This document shows, piece by piece, positions 36,471 through 46,661 of a stretch of DNA of 64,000 nt. Made by a program: the position numbers and the translations under genes. How positions within the stretch are numbered: the stretch's first letter is position 1; every line of letters begins with the position of its first letter. This DNA is from Levilactobacillus bambusae. Its GTDB lineage: Bacteria > Bacillota > Bacilli > Lactobacillales > Lactobacillaceae. Under the pieces are notes generated by a model. That model was not told the DNA's origin. It saw nothing but the letters and a program-made list of their open reading frames with translations, and did not search any database. The stretch covers positions 55,066-119,065 of the forward strand of contig NZ_QCXQ01000006.1 of NCBI RefSeq assembly GCF_003124125.1, written 5' to 3'.

Positions 36471-37418
36471 ATGGCAAAAAAGTATGATGTCATTGTCATT
36501 GGTGCTGGTCCTGCGGGGATGACGGCATCCCTATACGCCTCACGGGCTAATTTATCCGTACTGATGCTTGATCGTGGAATTTTTGGCGGTCAAATGAATA
36601 ATACTGCGGAGATCGAAAACTATCCGGGATTTCCTTCCGTTTTAGGACCTGATCTCGCAAAGAACATGTATGACGGTTCCGTTAAATTTGGTGCGGAATA
36701 CGCGTACGGCAACGTTGAGAGCGTTAAGGTTGACGGCAATCTGAAAATAATTAAGACGGATAGCGACGAATATGAAACGGAGGCCTTAGTCATTGCCGCC
36801 GGTTCAGAGTATCGTAAACTGGGAGTCCCTGGTGAACAAGAGTATGGTGGCCGTGGGGTTTCATACTGTGCAGTTTGCGACGGAGCATTCTTTAAGAATA
36901 AGGAAGTCGTTGTTGTCGGCGGTGGCGATTCGGCTGTGGAAGAGGCAACCTACCTAGCTGGTATTGCTTCCCACGTGACGATTATTCACCGACGTGATCA
37001 ACTTCGGGCCCAAAAAGTGATTCAAGACCGGGCCTTTTCAAACGAAAAGATCGATTTTGTATGGAATACCAACGTGGAAGAAATCTTAGGTGACGACATG
37101 AAGGTCACCGGGGTTAAGGTTCGGAACAATCAGACCGGTGACGAATCCGTGATTAATACCGCAGGAGTCTTCATTTACGTAGGAATCCTGCCGATGACGG
37201 AACAGTTCCGTGACTTAGGAATCACGGACGGTGACGGTTGGATTATCACCAATGATCACATGGAAACGGCTGTCCCCGGTATTTTTGCTGCGGGTGACGT
37301 TCGTAAGAAGGACCTCCGGCAAATTACGACGTCCGTAGGTGATGGTGGCTTGGCTGGCCAACAAGTATTTAATTACCTTGAAGGTCTCCATTCATCGGTT
37401 GAATCCGTTAACGATTAA
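36471..37418 (+). CDS. trxB: thioredoxin reductase
   Basis: A 315-residue low-molecular-weight thioredoxin reductase. The FAD motif VIGAGPAGMTASLYASRA, the redox-active CAVCDGAFF (CxxC near residue 136), the NADPH motif VGGGDSAVEEA and the second FAD motif FAAGDVRKK are present. A TTG at 36465 can extend it by two residues, but ATG 36471 after AAGGAAG is the better start. It recycles thioredoxin with NADPH. Confidence 0.96.
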   Translation: MAKKYDVIVIGAGPAGMTASLYASRANLSVLMLDRGIFGGQMNNTAEIENYPGFPSVLGPDLAKNMYDGSVKFGAEYAYGNVESVKVDGNLKIIKTDSDEYETEALVIAAGSEYRKLGVPGEQEYGGRGVSYCAVCDGAFFKNKEVVVVGGGDSAVEEATYLAGIASHVTIIHRRDQLRAQKVIQDRAFSNEKIDFVWNTNVEEILGDDMKVTGVKVRNNQTGDESVINTAGVFIYVGILPMTEQFRDLGITDGDGWIITNDHMETAVPGIFAAGDVRKKDLRQITTSVGDGGLAGQQVFNYLEGLHSSVESVND

Positions 37419-37427
37419 ATAAGGTGA

Positions 37428-37451
37428 GGGTTCCCCTTAATTGGGGGACCC
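37428..37451 (+). promoter_or_regulatory. hairpin directly after trxB
   Basis: GGGTTCCCC and GGGGGACCC pair with one G-U over a 6-nt loop. No U-run follows, so it more likely protects the 3' end of the trxB mRNA. Confidence 0.4.
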
Positions 37452-37472
37452 ATCAGAAGATTAGCACCTACT

Positions 37473-37535
37473 AAACAGGCAGCGTGACCAGCTTTGATTG
37501 TATTTTGATCGAAGGCGGTTCCGCTGCCTGTTTTA
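37473..37535 (+). terminator. long hairpin terminator downstream of trxB
   Basis: AAACAGGCAGCG pairs with CGCTGCCTGTTT; the interior continues as a second stem (CTTTGAT with ATCGAAG) and a T-run follows. The space to the next gene holds nothing else recognised. Confidence 0.75.
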
Positions 37536-37692
37536 TTGAACGTGAATTCAGGGAAGGATATAGGAGTGAAGGGGCTGAAAGGTCTAAGGCCTGTTGCGAA
37601 TAAAAAGTTAATCGCAGCCTTCCCTTTATCTTTACGGATGGGGCTTGTATACTAAGGAAAAAAGGTTACAGCGAATTAAGGAGGCGGTTATT

Positions 37693-38325
37693 GTGGGGAT
37701 GAATCAGTATTTACAGAGTTTAAGTGACTTGGAAACCATTAATCGGGCACCGGGGTACTTTAAGTTTGAACAGCACTCCGTGGCATCACACTCGTGGAAG
37801 GTTACGGAAGTTGCCCAATTTTTGGGGGACGTTGAGGAAAATGCCGGGCATGAAGTTAACTGGCGGCTGCTTTATGAAAAAGCCCTTAACCATGATTATA
37901 CCGAACGGTTTATCGGAGATATTAAGACACCCGTGAAGTATGCCACCCCAACTTTACGTCAGATGTTAGCGGACGTGGAGGACTCCTTAACGGAAAACTT
38001 CATTGATAATGAAATTCCGGCTGAGTTTCAGGCTGCGTATCAGCGTCGTCTTTCCGAGGGGAAGGACGACACCTTAGAGGGGAAGATTTTGTCCGTTGCG
38101 GATAAGGTAGACCTTCTGTACGAATCCTTCGGGGAAATTCAGAAGGGGAATCCGGATCCCGTTTTTACGGAGATTTACGAAGAAAGTCTCAAAACGATCA
38201 AGCAGTTTGACCAAATGGCCTGCGTTCAATATTTCTTGGCGAAGGTACTGCCTGATTTATTAGATGAAAAGTTTTCCGACCGCGATAAACTCCGTAGTAT
38301 TACTGAAACGATTTTAGAAGATTAG
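37693..38325 (+). CDS. YfbR-like HD-domain nucleotidase
   Basis: A 210-residue HD-domain metal phosphohydrolase. The metal ligands are visible as the His in SVASHSWKV, the HD pair in LNHDYTERFIGDI and the Asp in VADKVDLLYES. This set matches the YfbR family of 5'-deoxynucleotidases, so dNMP hydrolysis is likely but unproven. The frame reaches to 37645, but AAGGAGG (37678-37684) with 8-nt spacing points to GTG 37693. The next gene starts 12 nt downstream, so the two probably form an operon. Confidence 0.75.
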   Translation: MGMNQYLQSLSDLETINRAPGYFKFEQHSVASHSWKVTEVAQFLGDVEENAGHEVNWRLLYEKALNHDYTERFIGDIKTPVKYATPTLRQMLADVEDSLTENFIDNEIPAEFQAAYQRRLSEGKDDTLEGKILSVADKVDLLYESFGEIQKGNPDPVFTEIYEESLKTIKQFDQMACVQYFLAKVLPDLLDEKFSDRDKLRSITETILED

Positions 38326-38336
38326 GGGGAATTCAT

Positions 38337-38861
38337 GTGGAACTAGCCACACTATTAGACCAGGAACTTTCAGCGTTTTCAGTCCGGGAGTTAACGACCG
38401 ATGATGGCGATCTGATCTTTCAACTCCAGAAACAGCACCCGGATTACTTTGATAATTTTCTCAACCATTCGGTGACGAAAAAGGAAGCGCTAATGGACCT
38501 GACCGATTTACCACGGGACGCCATGGCGGATCAAAAGACCTACCTTGGAATTTTTCAAGGTCATACGCTGGTGGCGACGATAGATATTATTATCGATTAT
38601 CCCCTCCCACAAATGGTTTGGATTGGCCGATTTATGACGGATCCTAAGTTCCCCCAATCGGCGCGGCTAGATATCTACCAAACCTTGGAACGGATACTCA
38701 AAGCAACCGGGGCTCAGGTGGTTCAACTCGCCGTCTACATTGGGGAGACAAGCGAAGAAGCCTTTTGGCGGGCCCTTGATTTTACCGAAAAGAAACGGAC
38801 CACCTTTATGCGTGGGGATATGAGCGGTAACGTGATTATCTTGCAAAAGAGTTTAGTATAA
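38337..38861 (+). CDS. GNAT-like acetyltransferase
   Basis: A 174-residue protein with the general GNAT layout: SVRELTTDDGDLIFQL at the start, a central strand TYLGIFQGHTLVATIDI, then WIGRFMTDPKF and AFWRALDFTEKKRTTF near the end. The pyrophosphate-binding loop (QxxGxG/A) is not obvious, replaced by PKFPQSARLDI, so acetyl-CoA use is uncertain. GTG start after AGGGGG. The substrate is unknown. It ends just before the uvrB control region. Confidence 0.6.
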   Translation: MELATLLDQELSAFSVRELTTDDGDLIFQLQKQHPDYFDNFLNHSVTKKEALMDLTDLPRDAMADQKTYLGIFQGHTLVATIDIIIDYPLPQMVWIGRFMTDPKFPQSARLDIYQTLERILKATGAQVVQLAVYIGETSEEAFWRALDFTEKKRTTFMRGDMSGNVIILQKSLV

Positions 38862-38869
38862 TTTAATAG

Positions 38870-38883
38870 CGAAAGTATGTTCG
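38870..38883 (+). promoter_or_regulatory. SOS box (LexA/DinR site) of uvrBA
   Basis: CGAAAGTATGTTCG differs at one base from the Gram-positive consensus CGAAC-N4-GTTCG. A TATAAT lies at 38857-38862 and a TAGAAT at 38890-38895, so either promoter would be covered by LexA. Confidence 0.85.
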
Positions 38884-38905
38884 ATGTGGTAGAATAGCAT
38901 AGCTG

Positions 38906-38937
38906 ATAGGAGAGTTGTTTAACTTTCCTATTTTTTG
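38906..38937 (+). terminator. terminator or attenuator between the SOS box and uvrB
   Basis: ATAGGAGAGTT and AACTTTCCTAT pair (one G-U) around GTTT, followed by six T residues. It has the form of an intrinsic terminator and lies downstream of the SOS box. Confidence 0.85.
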
Positions 38938-38973
38938 TGATGAGAATGAAATTAACCGTTGGGAGGTAGTAGG

Positions 38974-40977
38974 ATGATTGATCGACAAGATGATCGTAAG
39001 TTTGACCTAGTTTCAAAGTATTCGCCAACCGGTGACCAGCCCCAGGCCATTGCAGAGTTAACCCAGGGACTTGATGACGGGGATAAGGCTCAGATTTTAT
39101 TAGGGGCCACGGGAACGGGAAAGACGTTTACGATTTCAAACGTCATTGCGAACGTTAATAAACCCACGTTAGTGTTATCGCATAACAAAACGTTAGCTGG
39201 CCAACTTTACGGGGAATTTAAGGAGTTTTTCCCTAATAATGCGGTTGAGTATTTCGTCAGTTATTATGATTATTATCAACCGGAAGCCTACGTCCCATCG
39301 AGTGATACCTACATTGAAAAGGACTCGGCGATTAATGATGAAATTGATAAACTGCGGCATTCTGCAACGAGTTCGCTGCTTGAACGAAACGATGTGATCG
39401 TGGTTGCTAGTGTGTCATCCATTTTTGGGTTAGGGGATCCGAAGGAATATCGGGCTCACACCCTGTCACTTCGGGTGGGTCAGGAAATTGACCGCAACGC
39501 ACTGTTACGGCAGCTAGTTGATATTCAGTACGAACGAAACGACATTGACTTTCAGCGGGGCCGGTTCCGGGTTCACGGCGATATTGTCGAAATCTTTCCG
39601 GCTTCCCACGATGAACACGCACTCCGGGTTGAGTTTTTCGGTGATGAAATTGACCGAATTCGGGAAGTTGATTCCTTAACGGGCGAAATTATTGGCGACC
39701 GGGAACATGTTGCCATTTTCCCTGCCACCCACTTTTTAACCAACGATGATGTTATGGCGGGTGCCACAGCTGGGATCGAACAGGAAATGGTTGATCGGGT
39801 TCAGTGGTTAGAGAGCCACGGTAAGTTGTTAGAGGCTCAGCGGTTAAAACAGCGAACGACCTACGACCTCGAAATGATGCGGGAAATGGGATATACCAGT
39901 GGGATTGAAAATTATTCCCGGTGGATGGACGGTCGAAAAGCGGGGGAGCCGCCCTACACATTACTGGACTTTTTCCCGGATGATTTTTTACTGGTTGTGG
40001 ACGAGTCACACGTAACGATGCCCCAAGTCCGGGGAATGTACAACGGTGATCAGGCTAGAAAACAACAGTTGGTTGATTATGGGTTCCGTCTGCCGAGTGC
40101 GCTCGATAATCGGCCCCTCAAGTTAGAGGAGTTTGAGCAGCATGTTAATCAGGTTATTTACATGTCAGCTACTCCCGGCCCGTACGAAGAGGCGCAAACG
40201 GATAAGGTCGTTCAACAAATCATTCGGCCAACCGGATTACTGGATCCTACCATTACGGTGAAGCCCGTTCAGGGTGAAATGGATGACCTCGTTGGGGAAA
40301 TTAACCAACGGATTGAGAAGGATCAACGGGTGTTTATTACCACCTTAACTAAGAAGATGGCGGAAGATCTGACCGATTATCTAAAGGACTTTGGGATTAA
40401 GGTTGCCTACCTCCATAGTGATATCAAAACGATGGAACGGACGCAAATTATGCGGGACTTGCGGTTAGGCAAGTACGACGTTCTCGTTGGAATTAATCTG
40501 TTGCGTGAAGGGATTGATATTCCCGAAGTTTCCCTGGTAGCCATTCTGGATGCCGATAAGGAAGGTTTCTTGCGGAATGAACGGTCCTTAATTCAAACGA
40601 TTGGGCGGGCGGCCCGGAATTCAGAGGGTTCGGTAATTATGTATGCAGACTCGGTCACAGCGTCAATGCAAGCTGCAATGGATGAAACTGCCCGGCGGCG
40701 GCAAATTCAGATGGCATATAATGATGAACACGGCATTACGCCAACGACCATCATTAAACCGGTTCGGGATTTAATTGCACCGACTAAGTCTGGCGATGGT
40801 GATGAGCACGAAAAGGATGACTTTATTGAGTCGGACTTTGAAGCCATGAGTAAGGCAGACCAGCAGGACATGCTAAATCGCTTAACGGCCGAAATGCAAG
40901 AAGCTGCAAAGCAGTTGGATTTTGAACATGCTGCGGCACTACGGGATACCATTATGGAGTTGAAGACTCAGATTTAA
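38974..40977 (+). CDS. uvrB: excinuclease ABC subunit B
   Basis: UvrB is the damage-verifying helicase of nucleotide excision repair. Walker A is [10 protein letters not shown], the beta-hairpin [12 protein letters not shown] that clamps DNA is present, and helicase motifs [10 protein letters not shown] and QTIGRAARN follow. The UVR motif that binds UvrC is at the C-terminus ([15 protein letters not shown]). A TTG at 38959 lies in the Shine-Dalgarno itself, so ATG 38974 (6 nt after GGGAGGT) is the start, giving 667 residues. uvrA follows after 22 nt. Confidence 0.97.
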   Translation: MIDRQDDRKFDLVSKYSPTGDQPQAIAELTQGLDDGDKAQILLGATGTGKTFTISNVIANVNKPTLVLSHNKTLAGQLYGEFKEFFPNNAVEYFVSYYDYYQPEAYVPSSDTYIEKDSAINDEIDKLRHSATSSLLERNDVIVVASVSSIFGLGDPKEYRAHTLSLRVGQEIDRNALLRQLVDIQYERNDIDFQRGRFRVHGDIVEIFPASHDEHALRVEFFGDEIDRIREVDSLTGEIIGDREHVAIFPATHFLTNDDVMAGATAGIEQEMVDRVQWLESHGKLLEAQRLKQRTTYDLEMMREMGYTSGIENYSRWMDGRKAGEPPYTLLDFFPDDFLLVVDESHVTMPQVRGMYNGDQARKQQLVDYGFRLPSALDNRPLKLEEFEQHVNQVIYMSATPGPYEEAQTDKVVQQIIRPTGLLDPTITVKPVQGEMDDLVGEINQRIEKDQRVFITTLTKKMAEDLTDYLKDFGIKVAYLHSDIKTMERTQIMRDLRLGKYDVLVGINLLREGIDIPEVSLVAILDADKEGFLRNERSLIQTIGRAARNSEGSVIMYADSVTASMQAAMDETARRRQIQMAYNDEHGITPTTIIKPVRDLIAPTKSGDGDEHEKDDFIESDFEAMSKADQQDMLNRLTAEMQEAAKQLDFEHAAALRDTIMELKTQI

Positions 40978-40999
40978 CGCCGAACAAGGAGGAGCATAG

Positions 41000-43885
41000 T
41001 TGGCAAACGACAAGATTAAAATTCATGGGGCACGTGAGAATAATTTAAAGGATATTGACGTTGATATTCCTAAAAATAAATTAACGGTCATTAGCGGTCT
41101 TTCTGGCTCGGGAAAAAGTTCGCTGGCGTTTGATACACTGTATGCGGAGGGGCAGCGGCGCTATGTTGAAAGCCTCTCTGCTTACGCCCGGCAGTTCTTA
41201 GGTCAAATGGATAAACCGGATGTTGATTCAATTGAAGGGTTAAGCCCAGCGATTTCCATTGACCAAAAGACAACGTCTAAAAATCCGCGGTCAACGGTCG
41301 GAACGGTAACTGAAATTAATGATTATCTCCGATTGCTGTGGGCCCGGGTTGGTACCCCAATTTGCCCAAACGATGGGACCGTGATTACCAGTCAAACCGT
41401 CGAACAGATGGTGGATGAAGTCTTGGCCTTACCCGAACGAACCCGGTTAGAGGTTCTTTCGCCCATTATTCGGGGAAAAAAGGGACAGCATAAAAAGGTT
41501 TTTGAAAAGATTCAGCGCGAAGGGTTTGTTCGGGTTCGAGTGGATGGTGAAGTGCACGATATTAGTGAGGACTTCGAACTTGACAAGAATAAAACCCATA
41601 GTATTGAGATCGTGGTGGACCGGATCGTGGTTAAGGACGGCGTGCGCTCCCGGTTGTTTGATTCCTTTGAAGCGGCGCTACGGTTAAGCGGGGGATACGC
41701 TTCTGCAGATATTATTGACGGGGAAACTCTGGCGTTTTCAGAACATTATTCCTGTCCCCTCTGTGGTTTTACGGTGGGTGAATTAGAACCCCGGTTATTT
41801 TCATTTAATGCACCCTATGGAGCCTGTCCAGATTGTGACGGGCTCGGGGTCAAACTAGAGGTGGATCCTGACCTTGTGGTTCCAGATCCAACTAAGTCAT
41901 TGGCTGACGGTGCATTAGAACCTTGGAATCCGATTAGTTCACAGTACTATCCCGAACTGTTGAAGCAGGCGTGCGCAGCCTTTAACATTAATATGACCAT
42001 TCCATTTAAGGATCTGCCAAAAGAGGATCAGAACTTTGTGCTATACGGTTCTAAGGGCAAAACCTTCCACTTCCATTTCAATAGTGATTTTGGTGGGGTA
42101 CGGGATACTGATGCCCCGTTTGAAGGGGTCGTCAACAACGTGGCGCGTCGTTACAAGGAAACGAACAGTGACTACACCCGAAACGTCATGCACCAGTTTA
42201 TGACGGAGCTCACCTGTCAGACCTGTCAGGGTTACCGGTTGAACCGGAAAGCGCTGGCCGTTAAGATTGACGGACGCCACTTAGGCGAGGTCTCCGCCTT
42301 ATCGATTGATCAGGCAATGGAATTTTTCAAGGGCCTTGTATTTGACGAACAGGACGTTATAATTGCCAAACCCATTATGAAGGAAATCCGGGACCGATTA
42401 ACCTTCCTAAAAAACGTGGGGGTAGAGTACCTGACGTTAAGCCGAAGTGCCCGGACCTTATCCGGTGGGGAAGCTCAGCGGATAAGGCTGGCCACTCAAA
42501 TTGGGTCGAACTTATCCGGAGTGTTATACGTACTTGATGAACCGTCAATTGGACTTCATCAGCGCGATAATGATCGGTTAATTCAATCCCTCAAACAAAT
42601 GGTCGACCTTGGAAATACGTTAGTGGTAGTTGAACACGATGAAGATACCATGCTGGCGGCCGATTACATTATCGACATTGGCCCCGGTGCTGGAGTTAAC
42701 GGGGGCCAGGTGATGGCAGCGGGAACTCCCAAACAAATTTCCCACAGTCGGAAATCCTTAACCGGTCAGTATTTGTCCGGTCGGAAATTTATTCCGATTC
42801 CACAAAAGCGGCGGGAAGGCAACGGGAAAGTGATTACGATTACTGGAGCTAAGGAAAATAACCTCAAGAATATTACCGTTGACTTTCCGTTAGGTAAGTT
42901 TGTGGTGGTTACCGGGGTATCCGGGTCCGGAAAGTCAACGCTCGTCAACCAGATCTTAAAACGGGCGATGGCCCAAAAGTTGTACCGCAACTCAGCTAAA
43001 CCGGGCCAGTTTGACACCATCACGGGAATCAGCAACGTTGAAAAACTGGTGGATATCGACCAGAGCCCCATCGGTCGGACCCCCCGGAGCAATCCAGCTA
43101 CCTACACGGGGGTCTTTGATGATATTCGGGGCCTGTTTGCCCAAACGAACGACGCCAAACTACGGGGTTACAACAAGGGCCGGTTTAGTTTTAATACGAA
43201 GGGTGGCCGCTGTGAGGCCTGCAAGGGCGAGGGAATCATCAAAATCGAAATGAATTTTCTTCCGGACGTGTACGTTCCCTGTGAGGTTTGTCATGGTCAG
43301 CGTTATAATTCGGAAACGTTGGAAGTGGAGTACAAGGGAAAGACGATTTCGGACGTTCTTAAGATGACCGTGGATGAAGCCCTTGACTTTTTCTCTGCCA
43401 TTCCCAAGATTACCCGGAAAGTTCAGACCCTTCATGATGTTGGTCTAGGATATGTCACCCTAGGTCAGTCTGCGACGACGTTATCAGGTGGGGAAGCCCA
43501 GCGAATGAAGCTGGCATCCGAGCTGCACAAGAAGGCAAGCGGCCGCAACTTCTACATCCTAGATGAACCGACGACTGGGTTACATTCCGATGACATTAAG
43601 CGGCTATTGGACGTTTTGAATCGGTTAGTTGATAAGGGCAATACAGTAGTTGTGATTGAGCATAATTTAGATATGATTAAGACGGCGGATTGGTTGATTG
43701 ATCTAGGTCCAGAAGGCGGGGAAGGCGGAGGCCAAGTCCTTGCTACTGGTACGCCGGAACAATTGGCTAATGAAACTAAGGGGTATACCGGACACTACCT
43801 AAAGCCGATTTTAGATCGTGATACAAAAAGAACTCAGGAACAGTTGGCCAAGCAACCAGCCAAAAAGCGGCAAACTGCTAAGTAA
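41000..43885 (+). CDS. uvrA: excinuclease ABC subunit A
   Basis: UvrA finds DNA damage and loads UvrB. The 961-residue protein has two ABC modules (GLSGSGKSS and GVSGSGKST, with signatures [13 protein letters not shown] and [13 protein letters not shown]) and zinc-binding Cys clusters (CPLCG ... CPDC and CEACKGEG ... CEVC). The start codon is TTG after AAGGAGG. The C-terminal tail is basic. Co-transcribed with uvrB under LexA control. Confidence 0.97.
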   Translation: MANDKIKIHGARENNLKDIDVDIPKNKLTVISGLSGSGKSSLAFDTLYAEGQRRYVESLSAYARQFLGQMDKPDVDSIEGLSPAISIDQKTTSKNPRSTVGTVTEINDYLRLLWARVGTPICPNDGTVITSQTVEQMVDEVLALPERTRLEVLSPIIRGKKGQHKKVFEKIQREGFVRVRVDGEVHDISEDFELDKNKTHSIEIVVDRIVVKDGVRSRLFDSFEAALRLSGGYASADIIDGETLAFSEHYSCPLCGFTVGELEPRLFSFNAPYGACPDCDGLGVKLEVDPDLVVPDPTKSLADGALEPWNPISSQYYPELLKQACAAFNINMTIPFKDLPKEDQNFVLYGSKGKTFHFHFNSDFGGVRDTDAPFEGVVNNVARRYKETNSDYTRNVMHQFMTELTCQTCQGYRLNRKALAVKIDGRHLGEVSALSIDQAMEFFKGLVFDEQDVIIAKPIMKEIRDRLTFLKNVGVEYLTLSRSARTLSGGEAQRIRLATQIGSNLSGVLYVLDEPSIGLHQRDNDRLIQSLKQMVDLGNTLVVVEHDEDTMLAADYIIDIGPGAGVNGGQVMAAGTPKQISHSRKSLTGQYLSGRKFIPIPQKRREGNGKVITITGAKENNLKNITVDFPLGKFVVVTGVSGSGKSTLVNQILKRAMAQKLYRNSAKPGQFDTITGISNVEKLVDIDQSPIGRTPRSNPATYTGVFDDIRGLFAQTNDAKLRGYNKGRFSFNTKGGRCEACKGEGIIKIEMNFLPDVYVPCEVCHGQRYNSETLEVEYKGKTISDVLKMTVDEALDFFSAIPKITRKVQTLHDVGLGYVTLGQSATTLSGGEAQRMKLASELHKKASGRNFYILDEPTTGLHSDDIKRLLDVLNRLVDKGNTVVVIEHNLDMIKTADWLIDLGPEGGEGGGQVLATGTPEQLANETKGYTGHYLKPILDRDTKRTQEQLAKQPAKKRQTAK

Positions 43886-43890
43886 AGTTA

Positions 43891-43937
43891 ACTAAAAAGA
43901 TCGATGAAATCTGAATGATTTCATCGATCTTTTTAGT
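43891..43937 (+). terminator. terminator of uvrBA
   Basis: ACTAAAAAGATCGATGAAATC pairs perfectly (21 bp) with its complement around 5 nt; T5 lies in the right arm. Confidence 0.93.
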
Positions 43938-43982
43938 AGAGTGAACCCGTTATCTAGCCTGAATTTTTAGTTTGTAAACGAT

Positions 43983-43996
43983 TGAAAACGAATACA
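43983..43996 (+). promoter_or_regulatory. upstream cre-like site of the HdeD-like gene
   Basis: TGAAAACGAATACA keeps all fixed positions of the cre consensus TGNNANCGNNNNCA. It lies 23 bp before the -35 element. Confidence 0.55.
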
Positions 43997-44009
43997 ATCG
44001 ATTGCCAAG

Positions 44010-44023
44010 TGTAAACGCTTGTC
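44010..44023 (+). promoter_or_regulatory. cre site over the -35 of the HdeD-like gene
   Basis: TGTAAACGCTTGTC is a near-consensus CcpA operator overlapping the -35. It lies 27 bp after the first cre-like site. Confidence 0.65.
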
Positions 44024-44047
44024 CAATTCTTAAAAAAACAGTAAAGT
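44019..44047 (+). promoter_or_regulatory. sigma-A promoter of the HdeD-like gene
   Basis: -35 TTGTCC (44019-44024), 17-bp spacer, -10 TAAAGT (44042-44047). Confidence 0.65.
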
Positions 44048-44058
44048 GATTTTAGAGA

Positions 44059-44077
44059 CATACATCAGTGATGTATG
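44059..44077 (+). promoter_or_regulatory. hairpin at the 5' end of the HdeD-like mRNA
   Basis: CATACATC-AGT-GATGTATG, an 8-bp perfect stem starting near the predicted transcript start and ending 4 nt before the Shine-Dalgarno. It may stabilise the mRNA or serve as an operator. Confidence 0.5.
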
Positions 44078-44095
44078 AAATAAGGAGATGTTAGT

Positions 44096-44638
44096 ATGTT
44101 TACAAGTGACGAACACTGGGGATTTGACTGGGGCGAGTTTATTCTCGGAATTCTTTTTATTATTGCAGCCTGTGGGGTTTTACGTTACCCAGGAGTCGGT
44201 TTAACCGTTTTAGCTATTTTATTTGGAATTATGGCCATTATTGCGGGCATAACCTCATTTTCAGCTTTTAGTAAGTTGAGAAAGGTTTCAGGAGGCCGGA
44301 GCTGGTTTGCTTTATTTTTAGGAATTGTTGATGTTTTACTGGGGATTTGGGTTCTCGTTGACATTAACCTAGGAATTGCCGTATTAGGCTACCTCTTTGC
44401 AATTTGGTTCATTATTGATGCCATTGAACGACTCATCGTGGTTGACCACTTAAGCGCGTTCGGCTCAGGTTGGATGTGGTTATCAGTGATCTTGGATATT
44501 ATCATGTTAATCCTTGGTCTTTACCTCATCTTTGTTCCCGTTGTTTCGATTGCAGCATTAGCCATGTTTGTCGTTATTTACCTATTTATTGCTGGGTTTA
44601 ACGCCATTTTCATTGCATTTGCCCACGGAAACAAATAA
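44096..44638 (+). CDS. HdeD-like membrane protein (DUF308)
   Basis: A 180-residue protein with six hydrophobic segments in three pairs, the layout of HdeD/DUF308 proteins. Characteristic stretches are GILFIIAACGVLRYPGVGLTV and GIVDVLLGIWVLVDINLGIAV. In E. coli HdeD is tied to acid resistance; the role in lactobacilli is unknown. ATG start after AAGGAG. It is a single gene between terminators with a CcpA-repressed promoter, which suggests expression when preferred sugars run out. Confidence 0.82.
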   Translation: MFTSDEHWGFDWGEFILGILFIIAACGVLRYPGVGLTVLAILFGIMAIIAGITSFSAFSKLRKVSGGRSWFALFLGIVDVLLGIWVLVDINLGIAVLGYLFAIWFIIDAIERLIVVDHLSAFGSGWMWLSVILDIIMLILGLYLIFVPVVSIAALAMFVVIYLFIAGFNAIFIAFAHGNK

Positions 44639-44655
44639 CACAACCGCAGTCTTAG

Positions 44656-44685
44656 GGCTCGAAGTTAATTCTTCGAGCTTTTTTT
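44656..44685 (+). terminator. terminator of the HdeD-like gene
   Basis: GCTCGAAG pairs with CTTCGAGC around 6 nt and is followed by T7. Confidence 0.92.
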
Positions 44686-44696
44686 GTGGAATCTAG

Positions 44697-44725
44697 TTAA
44701 AATGACACGCCCGGTATGCTATAAT
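44697..44725 (+). promoter_or_regulatory. extended -10 promoter of rapZ-yvcK-whiA
   Basis: TGCTATAAT is an extended consensus -10 (44717-44725). A weak -35 TTAAAA lies 17 bp before the hexamer. Confidence 0.72.
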
Positions 44726-44765
44726 TTGACCATTACCACAAGTTTAAATCCTAGGGGAGATAAAA

Positions 44766-45647
44766 ATGTCAGACAAGATTGAACTAATTATCATTTCAGG
44801 GATGAGCGGAGCTGGCAAAACGATCGCAATGCAAAGCCTTGAGGATTTAGGGTACTTCTGTGTGGATAACTTACCCCTCACATTGTTACCAAAGTTTTTT
44901 GACCTGTTATCAGAATCTGGTAAGGTGAAAAAGGTTGCCTTGGTGATTGATATGCGGTCACGTGCATTTGACCAGGATTTAATTAGTCCAGAAACGGATG
45001 CTCTGATTTCAGCGACCCACGCTAAAACGGTCTTTTTAGATGCGTCCGATGAAGCGCTGGTTAGTCGTTATAAGGAAACCCGTCGGCGGCATCCGTTGTC
45101 AACGGAGGGCCGACTGGTTGATGGGATTCGAAAAGAACGGCAGTTACTGGAACCCTTACGCCAGCGGGCTCAACTTGTCATTGATACGTCAAATATTACC
45201 CCCCGTCAACTGCGCGAGGATATGTTTCATAAATTTGAGACACAAACGGAACAAGTTTTTCACATTGATGTGTTATCGTTTGGATTTAAGTACGGGTTGC
45301 CCATTGATGCGGATATTGTGATGGATGTCCGGTTTCTGCCTAATCCCTACTATATTCCCGAATTAAAGGAATTAACCGGCCTTGATACTCCCGTTTATGA
45401 TTACGTGATGAAACAGGCACAAACGGAAGATTTTTATCAGCGGTTATTAGAAATGCTAGTGTCTGTCATGCCTGGATACAAGGCGGAGGGCAAAACTAGC
45501 CTGACGATTGCAATTGGTTGTACCGGTGGTCAACACCGCTCCGTCTCCATTGCTAGACGGCTAGCTAATGATTTAGGGAACGCCTATCCGGTGAATTTAA
45601 GTCACCGTGATGTTAACCGACGAAAGGAGGGTGTTAATCGCTCATGA
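44766..45647 (+). CDS. rapZ: RapZ/YvcJ family nucleotide-binding protein
   Basis: A 293-residue RapZ/YvcJ protein. It has a P-loop [12 protein letters not shown] at the N-terminus and a C-terminal RNA-binding-type domain with the family motifs [18 protein letters not shown] and [14 protein letters not shown]. In E. coli RapZ guides decay of the small RNA GlmZ; the role in Firmicutes is less clear (YvcJ affects competence). ATG start after AGGGGAG. Its stop overlaps the yvcK start as ATGA. First gene of the conserved rapZ-yvcK-whiA cluster. Confidence 0.95.
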   Translation: MSDKIELIIISGMSGAGKTIAMQSLEDLGYFCVDNLPLTLLPKFFDLLSESGKVKKVALVIDMRSRAFDQDLISPETDALISATHAKTVFLDASDEALVSRYKETRRRHPLSTEGRLVDGIRKERQLLEPLRQRAQLVIDTSNITPRQLREDMFHKFETQTEQVFHIDVLSFGFKYGLPIDADIVMDVRFLPNPYYIPELKELTGLDTPVYDYVMKQAQTEDFYQRLLEMLVSVMPGYKAEGKTSLTIAIGCTGGQHRSVSIARRLANDLGNAYPVNLSHRDVNRRKEGVNRS

Positions 45648-46639
45648 GAGATCCACTGACAACCCGTCAACCACGGATCGTTGTGATTGGCGGAGGAACG
45701 GGATTACCCGTTATTTTAGGTAACTTACGGGATCAAAACGTTGATATTACGGCGGTAGTTACGGTCGCAGACGACGGCGGTTCCTCTGGTATTATTCGCC
45801 ACTATGTTAACGTGGTTCCGCCTGGAGATATCCGCAATGTGTTGGTGTCGCTGTCTGAACTGCCAAATATTGAGAAGGATATTTTTCAATACCGGTTCGA
45901 CACGAACGATGATTTTTTTGCGGGCCACGCCATCGGCAACTTGATTATTGCAGCTCTATCTGAAATGAAGGGCGGAATCTTTGATGCCGTCCAGGAGCTG
46001 TCTGAAATGATGAAGGTTCGGGGACACATCTTTCCGGCTTCAAACGAGCCGCTAGAGCTACACGCTCAGTTCTCGGATGGAACAACTATGACCGGCGAAT
46101 CTGAAATTACCGGGGCCCACAAGTTAATTCAACGGGTTTGGGTAGAGGACGCTGATTCTGATGATGAGCCAGAAGCAGTTCAACCAGTGATTGATGCCAT
46201 CATGAACGCCGATCAGATTGTATTAGGCCCAGGCAGCCTATTTACCAGTATCTTGCCGAACCTGATGATTAGCAACGTGGGGGAGGCAGTGCGGACCACC
46301 TCCGCCGAGGTCGTTTATATTTGTAATATTATGACCCAAAAGGGTGAAACCGAAAACTTTTCGGATGCGGACCATGTTCAAGTATTAAACGAACACTTAG
46401 GGGCCCCATTCATTAACACGGTTTTGGTCAATTCAAAAAAAGTTCCGGACGAATACATTGATTACCAGCGCTGGACAGAAATGTCGACACAGGTCACCCA
46501 TGATTTTAACGGTCTTCGCCGATTAGGGTGCCGGGTTATTTCGTCCGATTTTCTAGAATTACGTGATAACGGTGCCTTTCATAACGGACAGGAAGTCGTT
46601 CGGGAACTGTTGAATTTAATTGGTCAAACCAACTATTAA
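45644..46639 (+). CDS. yvcK: YvcK/CofD-like gluconeogenesis factor
   Basis: A 331-residue CofD-like protein with the UDP-sugar-binding opening [13 protein letters not shown] and the motif [12 protein letters not shown]. YvcK binds UDP-GlcNAc and is required on gluconeogenic carbon and for cell shape in Bacillus. It is not an enzyme of F420 synthesis here. Translation is probably coupled to rapZ. whiA starts 22 nt downstream. Confidence 0.95.
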   Translation: MRDPLTTRQPRIVVIGGGTGLPVILGNLRDQNVDITAVVTVADDGGSSGIIRHYVNVVPPGDIRNVLVSLSELPNIEKDIFQYRFDTNDDFFAGHAIGNLIIAALSEMKGGIFDAVQELSEMMKVRGHIFPASNEPLELHAQFSDGTTMTGESEITGAHKLIQRVWVEDADSDDEPEAVQPVIDAIMNADQIVLGPGSLFTSILPNLMISNVGEAVRTTSAEVVYICNIMTQKGETENFSDADHVQVLNEHLGAPFINTVLVNSKKVPDEYIDYQRWTEMSTQVTHDFNGLRRLGCRVISSDFLELRDNGAFHNGQEVVRELLNLIGQTNY

Positions 46640-46661
46640 GCCAGGGAAGGGAGGGTGAGCA

